From an uncultured Holophagaceae bacterium (GTDB taxonomy: Bacteria > Acidobacteriota > Holophagae > Holophagales > Holophagaceae): 64,000 nucleotides of DNA. The position numbers and the translations under genes are program-made. Below are positions 14,410-23,836 of the stretch, one piece after another. The stretch is taken from contig CAIWKE010000026.1 of assembly GCA_903913215.1 (NCBI GenBank), forward strand, positions 1-64,000, given 5' to 3'. Below the pieces are notes generated by a model. It was not told where the DNA came from and did no database searches. It saw nothing but the letters and a program-made list of their open reading frames with translations. Numbering within the stretch: the first letter of the stretch is position 1; each line of letters starts with the position of its first letter.

Positions 14410-16332
14410 TCATTCCCCCAGGCAGACCCTGATTTTCTGGATGAGGTCGCCGGGGCTGTAGGGTTTCTGTAAGAAATTGATGGGCATGTAGCGCTGAAGG
14501 TTGGCGGCCACGTCGCTGCTGCTGTAGCCGCTGGAGAGCAGGACGGGCACGGTGGCGCCGGGGGCCTCGCCGCTGCGGAGTTGGGCCAGAACTTCGTCCC
14601 CGCTCAGGATCGGCATGGTGAGGTCCAGCACCAGGGCCCGAATCCGGTCCGAATGCCGGTGGTAGAGGGAGAGTCCGTCCCGGCCGTTGCCGGCGGTGTG
14701 GACCTTGAAGCCGCAGCGCTCCAGGGTGGCGGTGGCCACGCTGCGCACTGCCTCCTCATCGTCCACCACCAGGATGTCGCCATGGCTCTGGTAGGCCTGG
14801 CCCACCTGGCTCTGCCACTGTTCCTCATCCAATACCCGGTTTGAGCGAGGGAAGAGCAGGCGGAAGGAGGTGCCCTCGCCGGGCTGGCTCTGAACCTGAA
14901 TGGCACCCTGGTGACCACGGACGATGCCCAGGACCGCGGCGAGGCCCAGCCCCCGGCCTGTGAACTTGGTGGTGAAGAAGGGATCGAAGATGCGCTGGAG
15001 GGTCTTGGGATCCATGCCCGTGCCCGTGTCCCTGATCTCCAGGAAGACGGATGTCCCGTCCGGCGGCGTACCCGCCAGACAGGGCGTCAGGGGCCCGGTC
15101 TCCATGGTCCCTGTGCTGATGGTGATGGTGCCCACCCGCTCGTCCAGGGCGTCCGAAGCATTGGTGATGAGGTTCATGATCACCTGCCGGATCTGGGTGG
15201 CGTCCCCCTCGATGGGCGGCAGGTCGTGGGCGAAGCGGTGTTCCAGTACGGCCTTTTTGGAGATCACCGTCTCCAGCAGGTTCTCCATCTCGTCCACCAG
15301 CCGGGAGAGGGATAGGGGCTCCACCTGGAACTTGCCCCGGCCCGAGTAGGCCAGAAGTTGATTGGTGAGGTCCGCGGCCCGGGTGGCTGCCAGTTCGATC
15401 TGGTGGAGCCGGGCCCGCAGAGGATGGCTTTCAGGCGTGTCCATGAGGGCCAGGCCCGCGTGGCCCATGATGCCCATGAGCAGATTGTTGAAGTCGTGGG
15501 CGATGCCGCCCGCCAGCACGCCCAGGCTCTCGAGCTTCTGGGACTGCTGGACCTTCTCTTCCATGTTCAGGCGCTCGATCTCCGCCTGCCGCCGCTCGGT
15601 GATGTCGCGGGCATTCACCACGATGCCGTGGACACCGGCCACCTCCAGGGCACTGTGGGTGACCGCCTCCAGGAGGCGGGTGTGGCCGTTCTTGTGGTAG
15701 ACCCGCAGCTCCAGGACCTGGGAACTGCCGGGCTCTGCAATGAGGCCAGCGAAGGTGGCCTGGAAGATCTCCCGGTCGTCAGGGAAGATCAGGTCCGTGA
15801 TGGTTTGGCCCAGGCGCTCGCCGGGCTGGTAGCCCAGGATACGGCCCGCGGAGGGGCTGCTGTAGGCCACCCGCCCGAACTGGTCGAGGATGACCACCAG
15901 GTCCAGGGCGTGCTCGATGATGGCGCTGAGCCTGGACTCGCTGGCCTTCAGCTCCCGCTCCATGCGGTGGCGGTAGAGGGCCATCTCCACGGTGGAGTGG
16001 AGGGTCCGCTCATCGAAGGGCTTCAACAGATAGCCGTAGGGGGCGCTCTCCTTGGCGCGAGCCAGGGTGCGGTCATCGGCGAAGGCCGTGAGGAAGACCA
16101 CGGGGATGCCCATGGCGTGGATCTGGTGGGCGGCCTCGATGCCGTCCATGCCGACCCCCAGGGAGATGTCCATGAGCACCAGATGGGGCCTCAGGTGAGC
16201 GGCAAGGTCCACTGCCTCCTCGCCGGTGGCGGCCTGCCCGGACACAAGGTAGCCCAGCTGCTGGAGCTGCACCTTGAGGTCCATGGCCACGATGGCCTCG
16301 TCTTCGACGATCAGGATGTCTGGTTGGGTCAT
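14410..16332 (-). CDS. Hybrid histidine kinase, REC-PAS-HK-REC
   Basis: Cytoplasmic signalling protein of 640 residues. The order is an N-terminal receiver (1-120, phospho-acceptor in LVLMDISLG near 55), a PAS domain (about 130-255), a kinase core with the His in GGIAHDFNNLL (near 285), an ATP-binding domain with N-box NLITNASDA and G-box FDPFFTTKFTGRGLGL, and a C-terminal receiver starting DILVVDDE (about 518-640) with Asp in VLDLTMP. A kinase flanked by two receivers can take phosphate in from one source and pass it on. Its start overlaps the stop of the MASE1 kinase gene by 4 bp, suggesting the two act in one relay. Confidence 0.9.
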   Translation of the reverse strand: MTQPDILIVEDEAIVAMDLKVQLQQLGYLVSGQAATGEEAVDLAAHLRPHLVLMDISLGVGMDGIEAAHQIHAMGIPVVFLTAFADDRTLARAKESAPYGYLLKPFDERTLHSTVEMALYRHRMERELKASESRLSAIIEHALDLVVILDQFGRVAYSSPSAGRILGYQPGERLGQTITDLIFPDDREIFQATFAGLIAEPGSSQVLELRVYHKNGHTRLLEAVTHSALEVAGVHGIVVNARDITERRQAEIERLNMEEKVQQSQKLESLGVLAGGIAHDFNNLLMGIMGHAGLALMDTPESHPLRARLHQIELAATRAADLTNQLLAYSGRGKFQVEPLSLSRLVDEMENLLETVISKKAVLEHRFAHDLPPIEGDATQIRQVIMNLITNASDALDERVGTITISTGTMETGPLTPCLAGTPPDGTSVFLEIRDTGTGMDPKTLQRIFDPFFTTKFTGRGLGLAAVLGIVRGHQGAIQVQSQPGEGTSFRLLFPRSNRVLDEEQWQSQVGQAYQSHGDILVVDDEEAVRSVATATLERCGFKVHTAGNGRDGLSLYHRHSDRIRALVLDLTMPILSGDEVLAQLRSGEAPGATVPVLLSSGYSSSDVAANLQRYMPINFLQKPYSPGDLIQKIRVCLGE

Positions 16333-18281
16333 GGGCGCTGGGGGCTGGGAGGAAACGTCAGGAGGAAGGAGGCACCCCTCCGTCTTTCGATTTCCAGGAG
16401 GCCTCCCAATTGATCGGTCAAGGCCTTCACCAACTGGAATCCTAGACCGCCGCTGTCCAGATCCTGGTCCGGGGGAAGGCCCTGGCCCGAGTCTGCCACC
16501 CGCAGCGTGATCCAGCCCCGGGCATCCTGGTCGATCTCGATGTCGAGGCTGCCGCCCTGGCCCGGTGGGAAGGCGTGCTGGAGCGCGTTGGAGACCAGCT
16601 CGTTGAGGATGAGGCCCAGAGGCACCGGCGCGTCGGGCCCGAGATCCACTTCGGCCACCTGCACCCGGAGGTCGATGAGGGCCGGTACGCTGGCATAGGT
16701 GCGCACCAGACGCTCTGCCAGGGTGCGCACGTAGTCCGGCAGGTCCACCTCGGAGAAGTTGGGGGCGTGCTTGAGCTTGTGGTGGATGAGGGCGATGGCC
16801 TGGACCCGCTCCTGGGCCTCCTGCAGGGCCCGCTGCAGGGCGGGTTCGGCATTGGAGGCCTGGAGGCGCAGCAAGCTGGAGACCACCTGGAGGTTGTTCT
16901 TCACGCGATGGTGGATCTCCCTGAGCAGGAGGTCCTTCTCCCGCAGCGAGGCCTTGAGCACGTTCTCTTCGGCCTCTTTCTGACTGTGGATATCGAAGAG
17001 GAAGCCCACCACCCGGCCCTTTGCGTGGCCCGGCTCCAGGCCGCCTGCGGCCCGCACCCAGTGGCCGCCGCCGTCGGGCTCGCTAAGGCGGAACTCGATC
17101 TGCCGGTCCGCGTCGGGCCGCCCCAGGGCCAAGAGGAATTTCAGGAAGCCCAGGCGGTCATCAGGGTGGATCACTTGGCCCCAGAAGGGCTCCTTGCGCC
17201 AGGCCTCCACGGGCCGCTTGAGGACCTCCTCCACGGAATGGCCCAGGTAGCCGCAGCGGCCGGTGTCCAGGTCCATCTCCCAGGGGATGGCCCCGCTACC
17301 CTCCAGGAGCTGGCCCAGGTGTCGACTGCGGCGGTCCCGCACCCGCAGGGCCGCCTCCTGGGCGCTGATGGCGGCGGCCAGGAAGAGGGCCGTCCCAAAG
17401 AGCAGAAGGAGGAAGGCCTGGATGCCCAGAATGGCGTCGCCATGCACCTGGGCCCGCAGGATCAGGGCCGTGAGGGCCAGGGTGAGGACGGGGAAGCCCA
17501 GGCTGGCCGCAGCCAGCCCACCGCGCACGACCAGCCAGGTCATGGGCAGGAAGAGCAGGTACTTCAGGTGCAGGGTGCCGGGCTCACTGAAGCGGACCAC
17601 CACCCAGGCGGAAAAGACCAGAGCCAGGCACTGGAGGAGGAACTCGCCGAGCCGGAAGCTGGCTTCCAGGCGCAGCAGGGACTTCCAGCCCAGCACGAGC
17701 ATGGGCCGCACCCAGAGGAGCAGGGCCGGGGCCAGGGTCAGGACCCCCAGGGCATCCGCCAGGAGGATGACCCGCACATCATCTACCAGGTGCAGGCCCT
17801 GGAGGGCGCCGGAGTGGCGGAGAATGAGGTAGGCGGGGAAGGAGGCCAGCAGCGGCCCCAGGAAGATGAGCAGCAGGAACCCGGTGACATCCCGAACTCG
17901 CCGCAAGCGCGGAGAGAAGCCGAAGCGGCGGAAGGCCCAGACGGCCAGGGCGTGGCCGCAGCCGTAGGCCAGGGACATGCCCACCATCGCCCAGGGCCCC
18001 AGGCCCAGGCTGTGGCCCAGAAAGTCCACAGGCAGAGCCGCCACGAAGACGGCGGGCAGCACGCGAGGCCCATAGGTCAGCAACAGGGCCACACTCAGGG
18101 CGGCGGGATAGAACCAGAGAAACACTCCGTCCCGGCTGCACAGGAGGCCAGCGCTCAGGTGCAGGAGGATGAAGATCACCCAGTAGGCCACCAGCACGGG
18201 CAGGAGACCCGGTCGTGGGAGGCGCCGCTCCTGGGCGGGAAAAAGTCCACTCTGGGCCTGTTGGAGGGGGAAGTCGCCCAT
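16329..18281 (-). CDS. MASE1-PAS sensor histidine kinase (HisKA_2 type)
   Basis: Membrane sensor kinase of 650 residues. Residues about 25-310 form a MASE1-like block of 8-10 transmembrane helices. A PAS domain follows (about 325-430), then a HisKA_2/HWE-type dimerisation helix with the phospho-His in EIHHRVKNNLQVVSSLL, and an ATPase domain with NELVSNALQHA and a GGLGFQLVK lid. No receiver is attached. The neighbouring double-receiver kinase overlaps it by 4 bp and is a likely partner. ATG at 18281 follows the upstream stop by 2 nt; a GTG at 18287 is the alternative. The ligand is unknown. Confidence 0.88.
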   Translation of the reverse strand: MGDFPLQQAQSGLFPAQERRLPRPGLLPVLVAYWVIFILLHLSAGLLCSRDGVFLWFYPAALSVALLLTYGPRVLPAVFVAALPVDFLGHSLGLGPWAMVGMSLAYGCGHALAVWAFRRFGFSPRLRRVRDVTGFLLLIFLGPLLASFPAYLILRHSGALQGLHLVDDVRVILLADALGVLTLAPALLLWVRPMLVLGWKSLLRLEASFRLGEFLLQCLALVFSAWVVVRFSEPGTLHLKYLLFLPMTWLVVRGGLAAASLGFPVLTLALTALILRAQVHGDAILGIQAFLLLLFGTALFLAAAISAQEAALRVRDRRSRHLGQLLEGSGAIPWEMDLDTGRCGYLGHSVEEVLKRPVEAWRKEPFWGQVIHPDDRLGFLKFLLALGRPDADRQIEFRLSEPDGGGHWVRAAGGLEPGHAKGRVVGFLFDIHSQKEAEENVLKASLREKDLLLREIHHRVKNNLQVVSSLLRLQASNAEPALQRALQEAQERVQAIALIHHKLKHAPNFSEVDLPDYVRTLAERLVRTYASVPALIDLRVQVAEVDLGPDAPVPLGLILNELVSNALQHAFPPGQGGSLDIEIDQDARGWITLRVADSGQGLPPDQDLDSGGLGFQLVKALTDQLGGLLEIERRRGASFLLTFPPSPQRP

Positions 18282-18283
18282 GC

Positions 18284-19168
18284 TCACCCCATGGCCTGCA
18301 GCGGGGGGCCCCCGGCCAGAGCGCGCAGATCCGGCAGTCCCTGGGGCAGGGGCAGGAGGCGGACGTCCACGGGGCGGCCCAGGGAAGCCAGTTCGGCCTC
18401 CAGTCCCGGCAGGCTGGCCTGGAGTTGGGCGGGATCCTGGGCCCAGAGCCGGACCCGCAGGCCCGTGGACCGCTGCTCGAGGCCCACGCGCACCTCACCC
18501 AGCCGCGTGAAGGGGACGCTGAGGAAGACTCGGTGGACCTTTTCAGGGCCTCGGTCTTGGCCCTCTTCCTGGTTCTCGATCCAGATCCGCATGGGCTGGG
18601 CGTCCGGGGCCCAGGGCAGGGGAACCTCAAAGAGGGCCGTACCCTCTTTGGCCTGGAGCTGGTGGAAGGGTGCCTCCGTGGGGGACTGAGCTGGATCGGC
18701 CAGGGTCTTCATGGCCGCCTTCATCCAGCCGGACCAGGCACTGGGTTCTTCAGGGGCGGTGGGGCCGGCCTGGAGCAGGCCGCGGAGCAGGGTGGCCAAG
18801 GCCGAGGTCGGGGCGGAACCCTGGTCCGTCTGTAGCCGGGCCAGCAGCTGGGCCGCCTCACCCTGGACCAGGGGGGCCAGCAGGGCGGGTGTCGGGGGCT
18901 GAGTGGCGCCAGTGACCTGGAGGCGCACCCCGGCGCCTTCGGGCAGGGGCAGGGCCTTCAGCTGCAAGGTGCTGCCCAGCGGAAAGGAGAGGTCGCCCTG
19001 GGCCTGGAGGGTGCGGCCATCCGGGAGGCGAAGCAGCAGTCCCTCGGGGAGGTTGGCTTCCAAGGTGGCTTCCAGGGTCTGCCCCACCAGGGTGTTGATC
19101 CAGGCCACAGAAGCCGGAGCGGCCGTGACCGGGATCTGCAGGGAGCCCAGGATGGCGGGCGTTTGCAT
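18284..19168 (-). CDS. FliK C-terminal-like protein
   Basis: Encodes 294 residues with no signal peptide or membrane segment. The last 110 residues (FLSVPFTRLGEVRVGLEQ onward, then a strand and ASLPGLEAELASLGRPVDVRLL) follow the pattern of the flagellar hook-length control C-terminal domain. The Ala/Pro/Gln-rich first half also fits that family. The assignment rests on pattern only; no other flagellar gene is nearby. The start shares one base with the cheB stop (TAATG) and the end overlaps the next kinase region, so it belongs to the chemotaxis-type operon. Confidence 0.5.
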   Translation of the reverse strand: MQTPAILGSLQIPVTAAPASVAWINTLVGQTLEATLEANLPEGLLLRLPDGRTLQAQGDLSFPLGSTLQLKALPLPEGAGVRLQVTGATQPPTPALLAPLVQGEAAQLLARLQTDQGSAPTSALATLLRGLLQAGPTAPEEPSAWSGWMKAAMKTLADPAQSPTEAPFHQLQAKEGTALFEVPLPWAPDAQPMRIWIENQEEGQDRGPEKVHRVFLSVPFTRLGEVRVGLEQRSTGLRVRLWAQDPAQLQASLPGLEAELASLGRPVDVRLLPLPQGLPDLRALAGGPPLQAMG

Positions 19169-20301
19169 TAGATTTTGAAGTGGCGGCGGAGGTGGCCTGA
19201 GATCTCACTCAGGGGGGCGACAACATCGACGCAGCCGCGCTCGACGGCGGCCCGGGGCATGCCGTAGACCACGCAGCTCTCCTCGGATTCAGCCAGCGTG
19301 TAGGCCCCTTTGCGCTTCAGCTGCTCCATGCCCTTGGCGCCATCGGAGCCCATGCCTGTGAGGATGCCCGCCAGCACCTGACCACGGAACAGCTCCGCCA
19401 AGCTCAGGAACAGCACATCCACGCTGGGGCGGTGCAGAGAGGACACGGGCTCAGGGCTCAGTTCGATGCAACCCTTTGGCCCCCGGGCGCTGTAGGTCAT
19501 GTGGATGCCGCCGGGGGCGATGTAGACCGTGCCGGCCTTGAGGGGCTCACCCTGCTCGGCCTCCTTCACGTGGACTTGGCAGAGGCCATCCAGTCGGTCT
19601 GCGAAAGGCTTGGTGAAAGTGCTCGGCATGTGCTGCACCACGAGGCAGGGCACGGGCAGGTCTGAGGGCAGGTTGGGCAGAATGTCCTGGAGGGCCTTGG
19701 GGCCACCCGTGGAGCTGCCGATTACCAGCATTTCGGCCATGGGCGAGGCAGCCAGGGTGGCTCCGCTGGGCGGAGCGGAGGCCTTGGGGGCCGACGGAAG
19801 CGTCCGGGGTGGCGCCTGAAAGGGCGAGGCCGGGTGCGATGGAGCCGGGTGTGAGGCGCCACCGGGAGCGGGATGGGATGCTTGGCCGGATTTCGGGAAG
19901 CGGGGGCTGGTGGCCAGGCGCCGCACTTTCTCCTGCAGATCGTGCTGGATCTGCATGATGCTCAGGCTGGCGAAGCCGCTCTCCTTGGCGATGAAGTCCA
20001 GGGCGCCGATGGAGAGGGCGTCCAGGGTGGACTGGGCCCCCTCCTGGGTGAGGCTGGATACCATGAGGACAGGCATGGGGTGTTCGGCCATGATCCGGCG
20101 CAGGCAGGTGAGGCCATCCATGCGGGGCATTTCGATATCCAGGGTGACGATGTCGGGCTTGTGCTCCTGGATCTTCTCCAGGGCATCGATGCCGTCCCGG
20201 GCCGTAGCCACCACCCGCAGGTCGGGGGCGCTCTCCAGCATCTTCTGCAGGGACTTCCGCATGAAGGGGCTGTCATCCACCACCAGAATCCGGATGGTCA
20301 T
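19168..20301 (-). CDS. cheB: Chemotaxis protein-glutamate methylesterase CheB
   Basis: Removes methyl groups from chemoreceptors and deamidates glutamines, 377 residues. The receiver domain (1-120) has the acceptor Asp55 in VTLDIEMPR. A Pro/Ala/Ser/His-rich linker of about 55 residues contains repeated SHPAP units. The esterase domain (about 190-375) carries the catalytic Ser in IGSSTGGPKAL, His in VQHMPSTFTKPFA and Asp in GMGSDGAKG. It is in one operon with cheR, two HDOD genes and two kinases. No CheA, CheW or receptor gene is in the window, so its substrate is elsewhere. Confidence 0.95.
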   Translation of the reverse strand: MTIRILVVDDSPFMRKSLQKMLESAPDLRVVATARDGIDALEKIQEHKPDIVTLDIEMPRMDGLTCLRRIMAEHPMPVLMVSSLTQEGAQSTLDALSIGALDFIAKESGFASLSIMQIQHDLQEKVRRLATSPRFPKSGQASHPAPGGASHPAPSHPASPFQAPPRTLPSAPKASAPPSGATLAASPMAEMLVIGSSTGGPKALQDILPNLPSDLPVPCLVVQHMPSTFTKPFADRLDGLCQVHVKEAEQGEPLKAGTVYIAPGGIHMTYSARGPKGCIELSPEPVSSLHRPSVDVLFLSLAELFRGQVLAGILTGMGSDGAKGMEQLKRKGAYTLAESEESCVVYGMPRAAVERGCVDVVAPLSEISGHLRRHFKI

Positions 20302-20312
20302 GGGTGCTTCTC

Positions 20313-21173
20313 CTACTGGAACGCCAGCTCGACGAAGGCGAGGGCATGGTCCACTTCATCGTCGATGGAGAAGGTGAGCCGCTCCACATCCAGTTCTTTG
20401 TGCAGGGCCCCGGCCAGCACCGCCTGGAAGGCGGGCATGGACTCCAGGGAGACGAGCAGGTGCTCGTCGGCGGGTCCCATGGGGATGCGGGTGCGGACCA
20501 GGAAATCCGCCAGATGGATGAGGTTGGGGAGAAAATCCGTGGCCGGGGGCTCGTGGTGGTCGCGGATCACTTCAATGATGGTCTGGGGGAAGGACCACTC
20601 AGCGGCCAGGAGGGCGCCCGCTTCAGCGTGGTCCAAGCCCAGTACCTCCCGCTCCGCGTCCAGGAAGAAGGCACCCTCCTGCACTTTCTGGAGCACCTCG
20701 GTGTAGGCCTCCGGGAAGCAGGTGTCCAGGGCGACCTTGCCGATGTCGTGGAGGAGGCCCGTGAGGAAGGCGGTCTCCGCCTGGCCGTGCCGCTTGGCCA
20801 GCACGCAGACGCCCTTGGCGGTGAGGCCCACGGCCACGCTGTGCTGCCAGAGCCGCGTGGCGTCCAGATGGGTGCCTCCGCGCAGGGTCTTGATGACGGC
20901 GGCGCCGGTGCCCAGGTTGGCCACGGCATCGAAGCCAAGGCGCTGGACCGCTGCGCGCAGATCCATGACCGTGGCGCCGCCCGCATACAGGGCGGAGTTG
21001 GCCAGTCGCAACAGGGTCGCGGAAAGCGAGGGATCCTTGGAGAGGATGCCGAGAATGCGGTCCAAGGTGCAGCGCTCGTCCTGGACGGCCTCACCCAGGG
21101 CCGCCACCGTGAGGGGCAGGCTCGGCAGTGACTTGGCCTTCAGACGCGAGATGAACTGCTCCTTGGTGACCAT
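20313..21173 (-). CDS. HDOD domain signalling protein
   Basis: Encodes 286 residues. The HDOD fold (about 10-210) is recognisable from SLPSLPLTVAALGEA, the helix KDPSLSATLLRLANSALY and the LLHDIGKVALDTCF segment. HDOD proteins lack a complete HD metal site and act as regulatory adaptors. ATG at 21173 overlaps the stop of the second HDOD gene, so the pair is translationally coupled. The two proteins are paralogues. Confidence 0.88.
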   Translation of the reverse strand: MVTKEQFISRLKAKSLPSLPLTVAALGEAVQDERCTLDRILGILSKDPSLSATLLRLANSALYAGGATVMDLRAAVQRLGFDAVANLGTGAAVIKTLRGGTHLDATRLWQHSVAVGLTAKGVCVLAKRHGQAETAFLTGLLHDIGKVALDTCFPEAYTEVLQKVQEGAFFLDAEREVLGLDHAEAGALLAAEWSFPQTIIEVIRDHHEPPATDFLPNLIHLADFLVRTRIPMGPADEHLLVSLESMPAFQAVLAGALHKELDVERLTFSIDDEVDHALAFVELAFQ

Positions 21174-22021
21174 CAGAACTCCGCGATCATCGTCTTGTCC
21201 TGCTCGATGGCACTTCGAACGCCCTCTTTGATGCCATCCAGGGCTTCGGGGCCCAACTTGAGAATCGCCATGGACTGGTTGGAGGCGTCCTCCAGGTGGT
21301 GGGGGTCGCCGATGCCGATCTTCTCCTCCAGGGCCAGGTGGTTGGCCAGGGCCACAATGGCAGCGAGATCCTGGAAGTTCTCGGGGGCGTGGATGGGGTC
21401 GTGGTGGAAGCGCACGGCAGCCTGGAGGCTGGGGGCCATGTTCCACTGACTCACCAGCGCCTCACCCACCATGGCGTGATCGAAGCCGAAGGTGTCCAGT
21501 TCCAGGTCAAGGCAGTTGGTGTTCTCGTTGTAGACCGTGCGGAGCAGGGCGCTGTAGCGCTCGGGGAACTTCACGCCCATGACAGACTTCCCGATGTCGT
21601 GCAGGAGGCCGCCGATGAAGGCCTCCTCGATGCGGGGGAAGCGGAAGCTCTTGGCGAAGGCCCGGCTGGCGATGGCCGAGACCAGGGCATGCTCCCAGAT
21701 CAGGCGCTCCTGGAGGCCCACCGTGCCGCGATGGTAGAGGTTCTTGGCGGAGCTGGCGATGACCACGCTCTTGATGGTGGAGAAGCCCAGGGTCATGATC
21801 GCCTGAGTCAGGGTGGTGACCTCGCGCATCATGCCGAACATGGCGGAGTTGGAGATCTTCAGGATCTGGCTGGTGAGGGCCTGATCCATGGAGATGATCT
21901 TGCGGAGATCCTCGGCCGTGGCATCGGGATCTGCGGATACACGCAGTACCTGGGAGGCCACCTGTGGCAGGGGCGGCAGGTCTCCGAGGTTCGCGATGAG
22001 TTCTTGGGGGGTGATGGGCAT
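21173..22021 (-). CDS. HDOD domain signalling protein
   Basis: Encodes 282 residues from ATG at 22021 (GGAGCGG upstream); in-frame codons further upstream overlap cheR and are less likely. The HDOD fold begins NLGDLPPLPQVASQVLR, continues SMDQALTSQILKISNSAMFG and includes GGLLHDIGKSVMGVKF. It resembles the next gene along its whole length. Placement between cheR and cheB suggests a link with a chemosensory array controlling something other than, or besides, motility. Confidence 0.88.
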   Translation of the reverse strand: MPITPQELIANLGDLPPLPQVASQVLRVSADPDATAEDLRKIISMDQALTSQILKISNSAMFGMMREVTTLTQAIMTLGFSTIKSVVIASSAKNLYHRGTVGLQERLIWEHALVSAIASRAFAKSFRFPRIEEAFIGGLLHDIGKSVMGVKFPERYSALLRTVYNENTNCLDLELDTFGFDHAMVGEALVSQWNMAPSLQAAVRFHHDPIHAPENFQDLAAIVALANHLALEEKIGIGDPHHLEDASNQSMAILKLGPEALDGIKEGVRSAIEQDKTMIAEF

Positions 22022-22043
22022 GTGCCGCTCCGGGTTATCGCCT

Positions 22044-22901
22044 CTAAGTTCGCTTCCGATATCCCATGGCCTTGCTGAAGTGCAGCAGCTCAAAGCCAGT
22101 GTTGAAAGCATGAATGCTTTCGCTGTGGCCTACCAGCAGATACGCCTTGGGGTGAAGCTGTCCGTGGAAGCCGTGGAGCACGGCTGATTTCACGGTTTCG
22201 TCGAAATAGATCAGAACATTGCGGCAGAAGATCACGTCAAAGCTGCCCAACTGCCGATAGGCGGGGTAGTCCACGAGGTTGAAGTTCTTCAGGGTGGCCA
22301 GACGCTGGACTTCGGGCTTCAGCTGGAAGAGGTCCTTCCCCAGGGGCAGGAAGTGGCGGGTGAGTTGCTCGGGCGTCAGGTTCCGCAGGGTATAGCTGTT
22401 GTAGACCGCGTCCTGGGCCTGGGCCAGCACCTTCTCGCTGATGTCCGTGGCCAGGATCTCCACAGAGAGACCCCGGAGGACCGTGTCCTTGAGTTCCTGG
22501 CAGATCATGGCGAGGGTGTAAGGTTCCTCGCCACTGGAGCAGGCGGCGGACCAGATCCGCAGCCGACTCTGGCCCCGCTCCCGGGCCTGTTTGGCCGCAT
22601 CGGGCAGGACGATGTTCTGGAAGGCCTCGATCTGGGGGGGGTTCCGCCAGAAGCTGGTCTCGTTCGTGGTGATCTCCACGAAGAGGCGCTTAAGTTCCGC
22701 GGGCCCCTGGCTGCCCTGAAGCAAAGAGAGATACTCCGCGTAACTGCGGAGTTTCAGCTCGCCGATTCGTTTGCTGAGCCGGTTCTCCAGGAAGTACTGC
22801 TTGGATTCGCTGAAGAAGATGCCCGACTTTGCATAGATGAAGTCCCGGAGGCTCCGGAACTCGGCGAGTGTCATTTGTTGTTTTGCCTGAAGAGGATCCA
22901 T
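22044..22901 (-). CDS. cheR: Chemotaxis protein methyltransferase CheR
   Basis: Transfers methyl groups from S-adenosylmethionine to receptor glutamates, 285 residues. An all-helical N-terminal domain (about 10-85) is followed by a Rossmann methyltransferase domain with RIWSAACSSGEEPYTLAM as the SAM-binding loop and SFDVIFCRNVLIYFD near 215-230. It is 22 bp upstream of the HDOD pair and 57 bp downstream of acpS. It starts the signalling part of the long minus-strand run. Confidence 0.95.
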   Translation of the reverse strand: MDPLQAKQQMTLAEFRSLRDFIYAKSGIFFSESKQYFLENRLSKRIGELKLRSYAEYLSLLQGSQGPAELKRLFVEITTNETSFWRNPPQIEAFQNIVLPDAAKQARERGQSRLRIWSAACSSGEEPYTLAMICQELKDTVLRGLSVEILATDISEKVLAQAQDAVYNSYTLRNLTPEQLTRHFLPLGKDLFQLKPEVQRLATLKNFNLVDYPAYRQLGSFDVIFCRNVLIYFDETVKSAVLHGFHGQLHPKAYLLVGHSESIHAFNTGFELLHFSKAMGYRKRT

Positions 22902-22958
22902 CGGGCCGTCCTCCTCCTGGGATCGGCAGGAGACACCCGGGCTTGAGTTTCTGACCGC

Positions 22959-23327
22959 TCAGCGTTCCAGGATGACCACGGCCAAGGCCAGATCCCCATC
23001 GTGGCTGAGGCTGCCGTGGAGGGCCTGGATGTCTCTGGCGACCAGCAGGTCAGCCAAGGCCCCCACGGCCCACAGGCGCCCATTCAGGAATCGGAGTTCC
23101 TTCCAGGACCAGCCATCCAATCCGATTCCCAGGGCCTTGCCGAAGGCCTCCCGCAAGGCCCAGCGGCCCGCCAGGCGTTCCGGCAGCCGCTCCCGGTTGC
23201 CCCTGAGCAGGTACTCCGCCTCCTCCGGGTCGAGGATGCGCCGGGCCATCTTCTCGGCCCCAAAGCGCTCCACCAGATGACGCCAGCGGCTGGGTGGGCA
23301 GATGTCCGTTCCGAGGCCGACGATCAT
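22959..23327 (-). CDS. acpS: Holo-[acyl-carrier-protein] synthase
   Basis: Attaches 4'-phosphopantetheine to acyl carrier protein, 122 residues, the usual length. MIVGLGTDI holds the metal-binding Asp8. The second metal ligand is the Glu of RWALREAFGKALG. SLSHDGDLALAVVI near the end is also conserved. ATG at 23327 overlaps the stop of the acetyltransferase gene by 4 bp; an upstream in-frame codon at 23348 is less likely. Confidence 0.9.
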   Translation of the reverse strand: MIVGLGTDICPPSRWRHLVERFGAEKMARRILDPEEAEYLLRGNRERLPERLAGRWALREAFGKALGIGLDGWSWKELRFLNGRLWAVGALADLLVARDIQALHGSLSHDGDLALAVVILER

Positions 23328-23809
23328 GATAGTTCCTTGGCGTACCACCGGTCGCAGCCGCCATGCCCAGTGCGGCCCAGGGGCGCGCAGAGGGGCTGGA
23401 AGCCCAGCTTGGCGTAGAGCTTCATGGCCTGGTCCATGCCCGTGAGGGTCTCCAGGTAGCAGCGACGATAGCCAAGGTCCCGGGCCACTTCCAGGCAGTG
23501 GCGCAGGAGGGCCTCGCCCAGGCCCAGGCCCCGGGCCGATTTCAGGAAATACATCTTCCGCAGCTCGCAGACACCCGGCTCGCCTCCAGCCAAGGCCGCC
23601 ACGCCCCCGCCGCCGACCAGACTGCCGGCCTCATCCACCACCACGAAGTAGGCCGCCCCGGGTCCCCCGTAGGCTTCAGCCATGTGGTCCACCTCCGGGT
23701 CATGGAGGGCGAAGCCCGGTCCGTCCGCGCCAAATTCCGGCATCACCTGCCGGATGATGGCAGCCAGGGCCGCGTCGTCCTCGGGGCGGATGGGGCGGAA
23801 GGTGAGCAT
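23324..23809 (-). CDS. GNAT family N-acetyltransferase
   Basis: Encodes 161 residues from ATG at 23809; a GTG at 23833 is the alternative. The GNAT core is visible as VCELRKMYFLKSARGLGLGEALLRHCL, where the R/Q-x-x-G-x-G/A acetyl-CoA loop is ARGLGLG. The YLETLTGM strand and a late KLGFQPL motif follow. The substrate is unknown. It is coupled to acpS by a 4-bp overlap. Confidence 0.85.
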   Translation of the reverse strand: MLTFRPIRPEDDAALAAIIRQVMPEFGADGPGFALHDPEVDHMAEAYGGPGAAYFVVVDEAGSLVGGGGVAALAGGEPGVCELRKMYFLKSARGLGLGEALLRHCLEVARDLGYRRCYLETLTGMDQAMKLYAKLGFQPLCAPLGRTGHGGCDRWYAKELS

Positions 23810-23836
23810 TGGGATAGGGTAGCCCAAGGCCACAGC

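Noticed and set aside
16575-18689. 704-codon plus-strand frame opposite the MASE1 kinase
   Set aside because: Antisense shadow of two well-supported genes with low-complexity Gln/Gly/Glu content.
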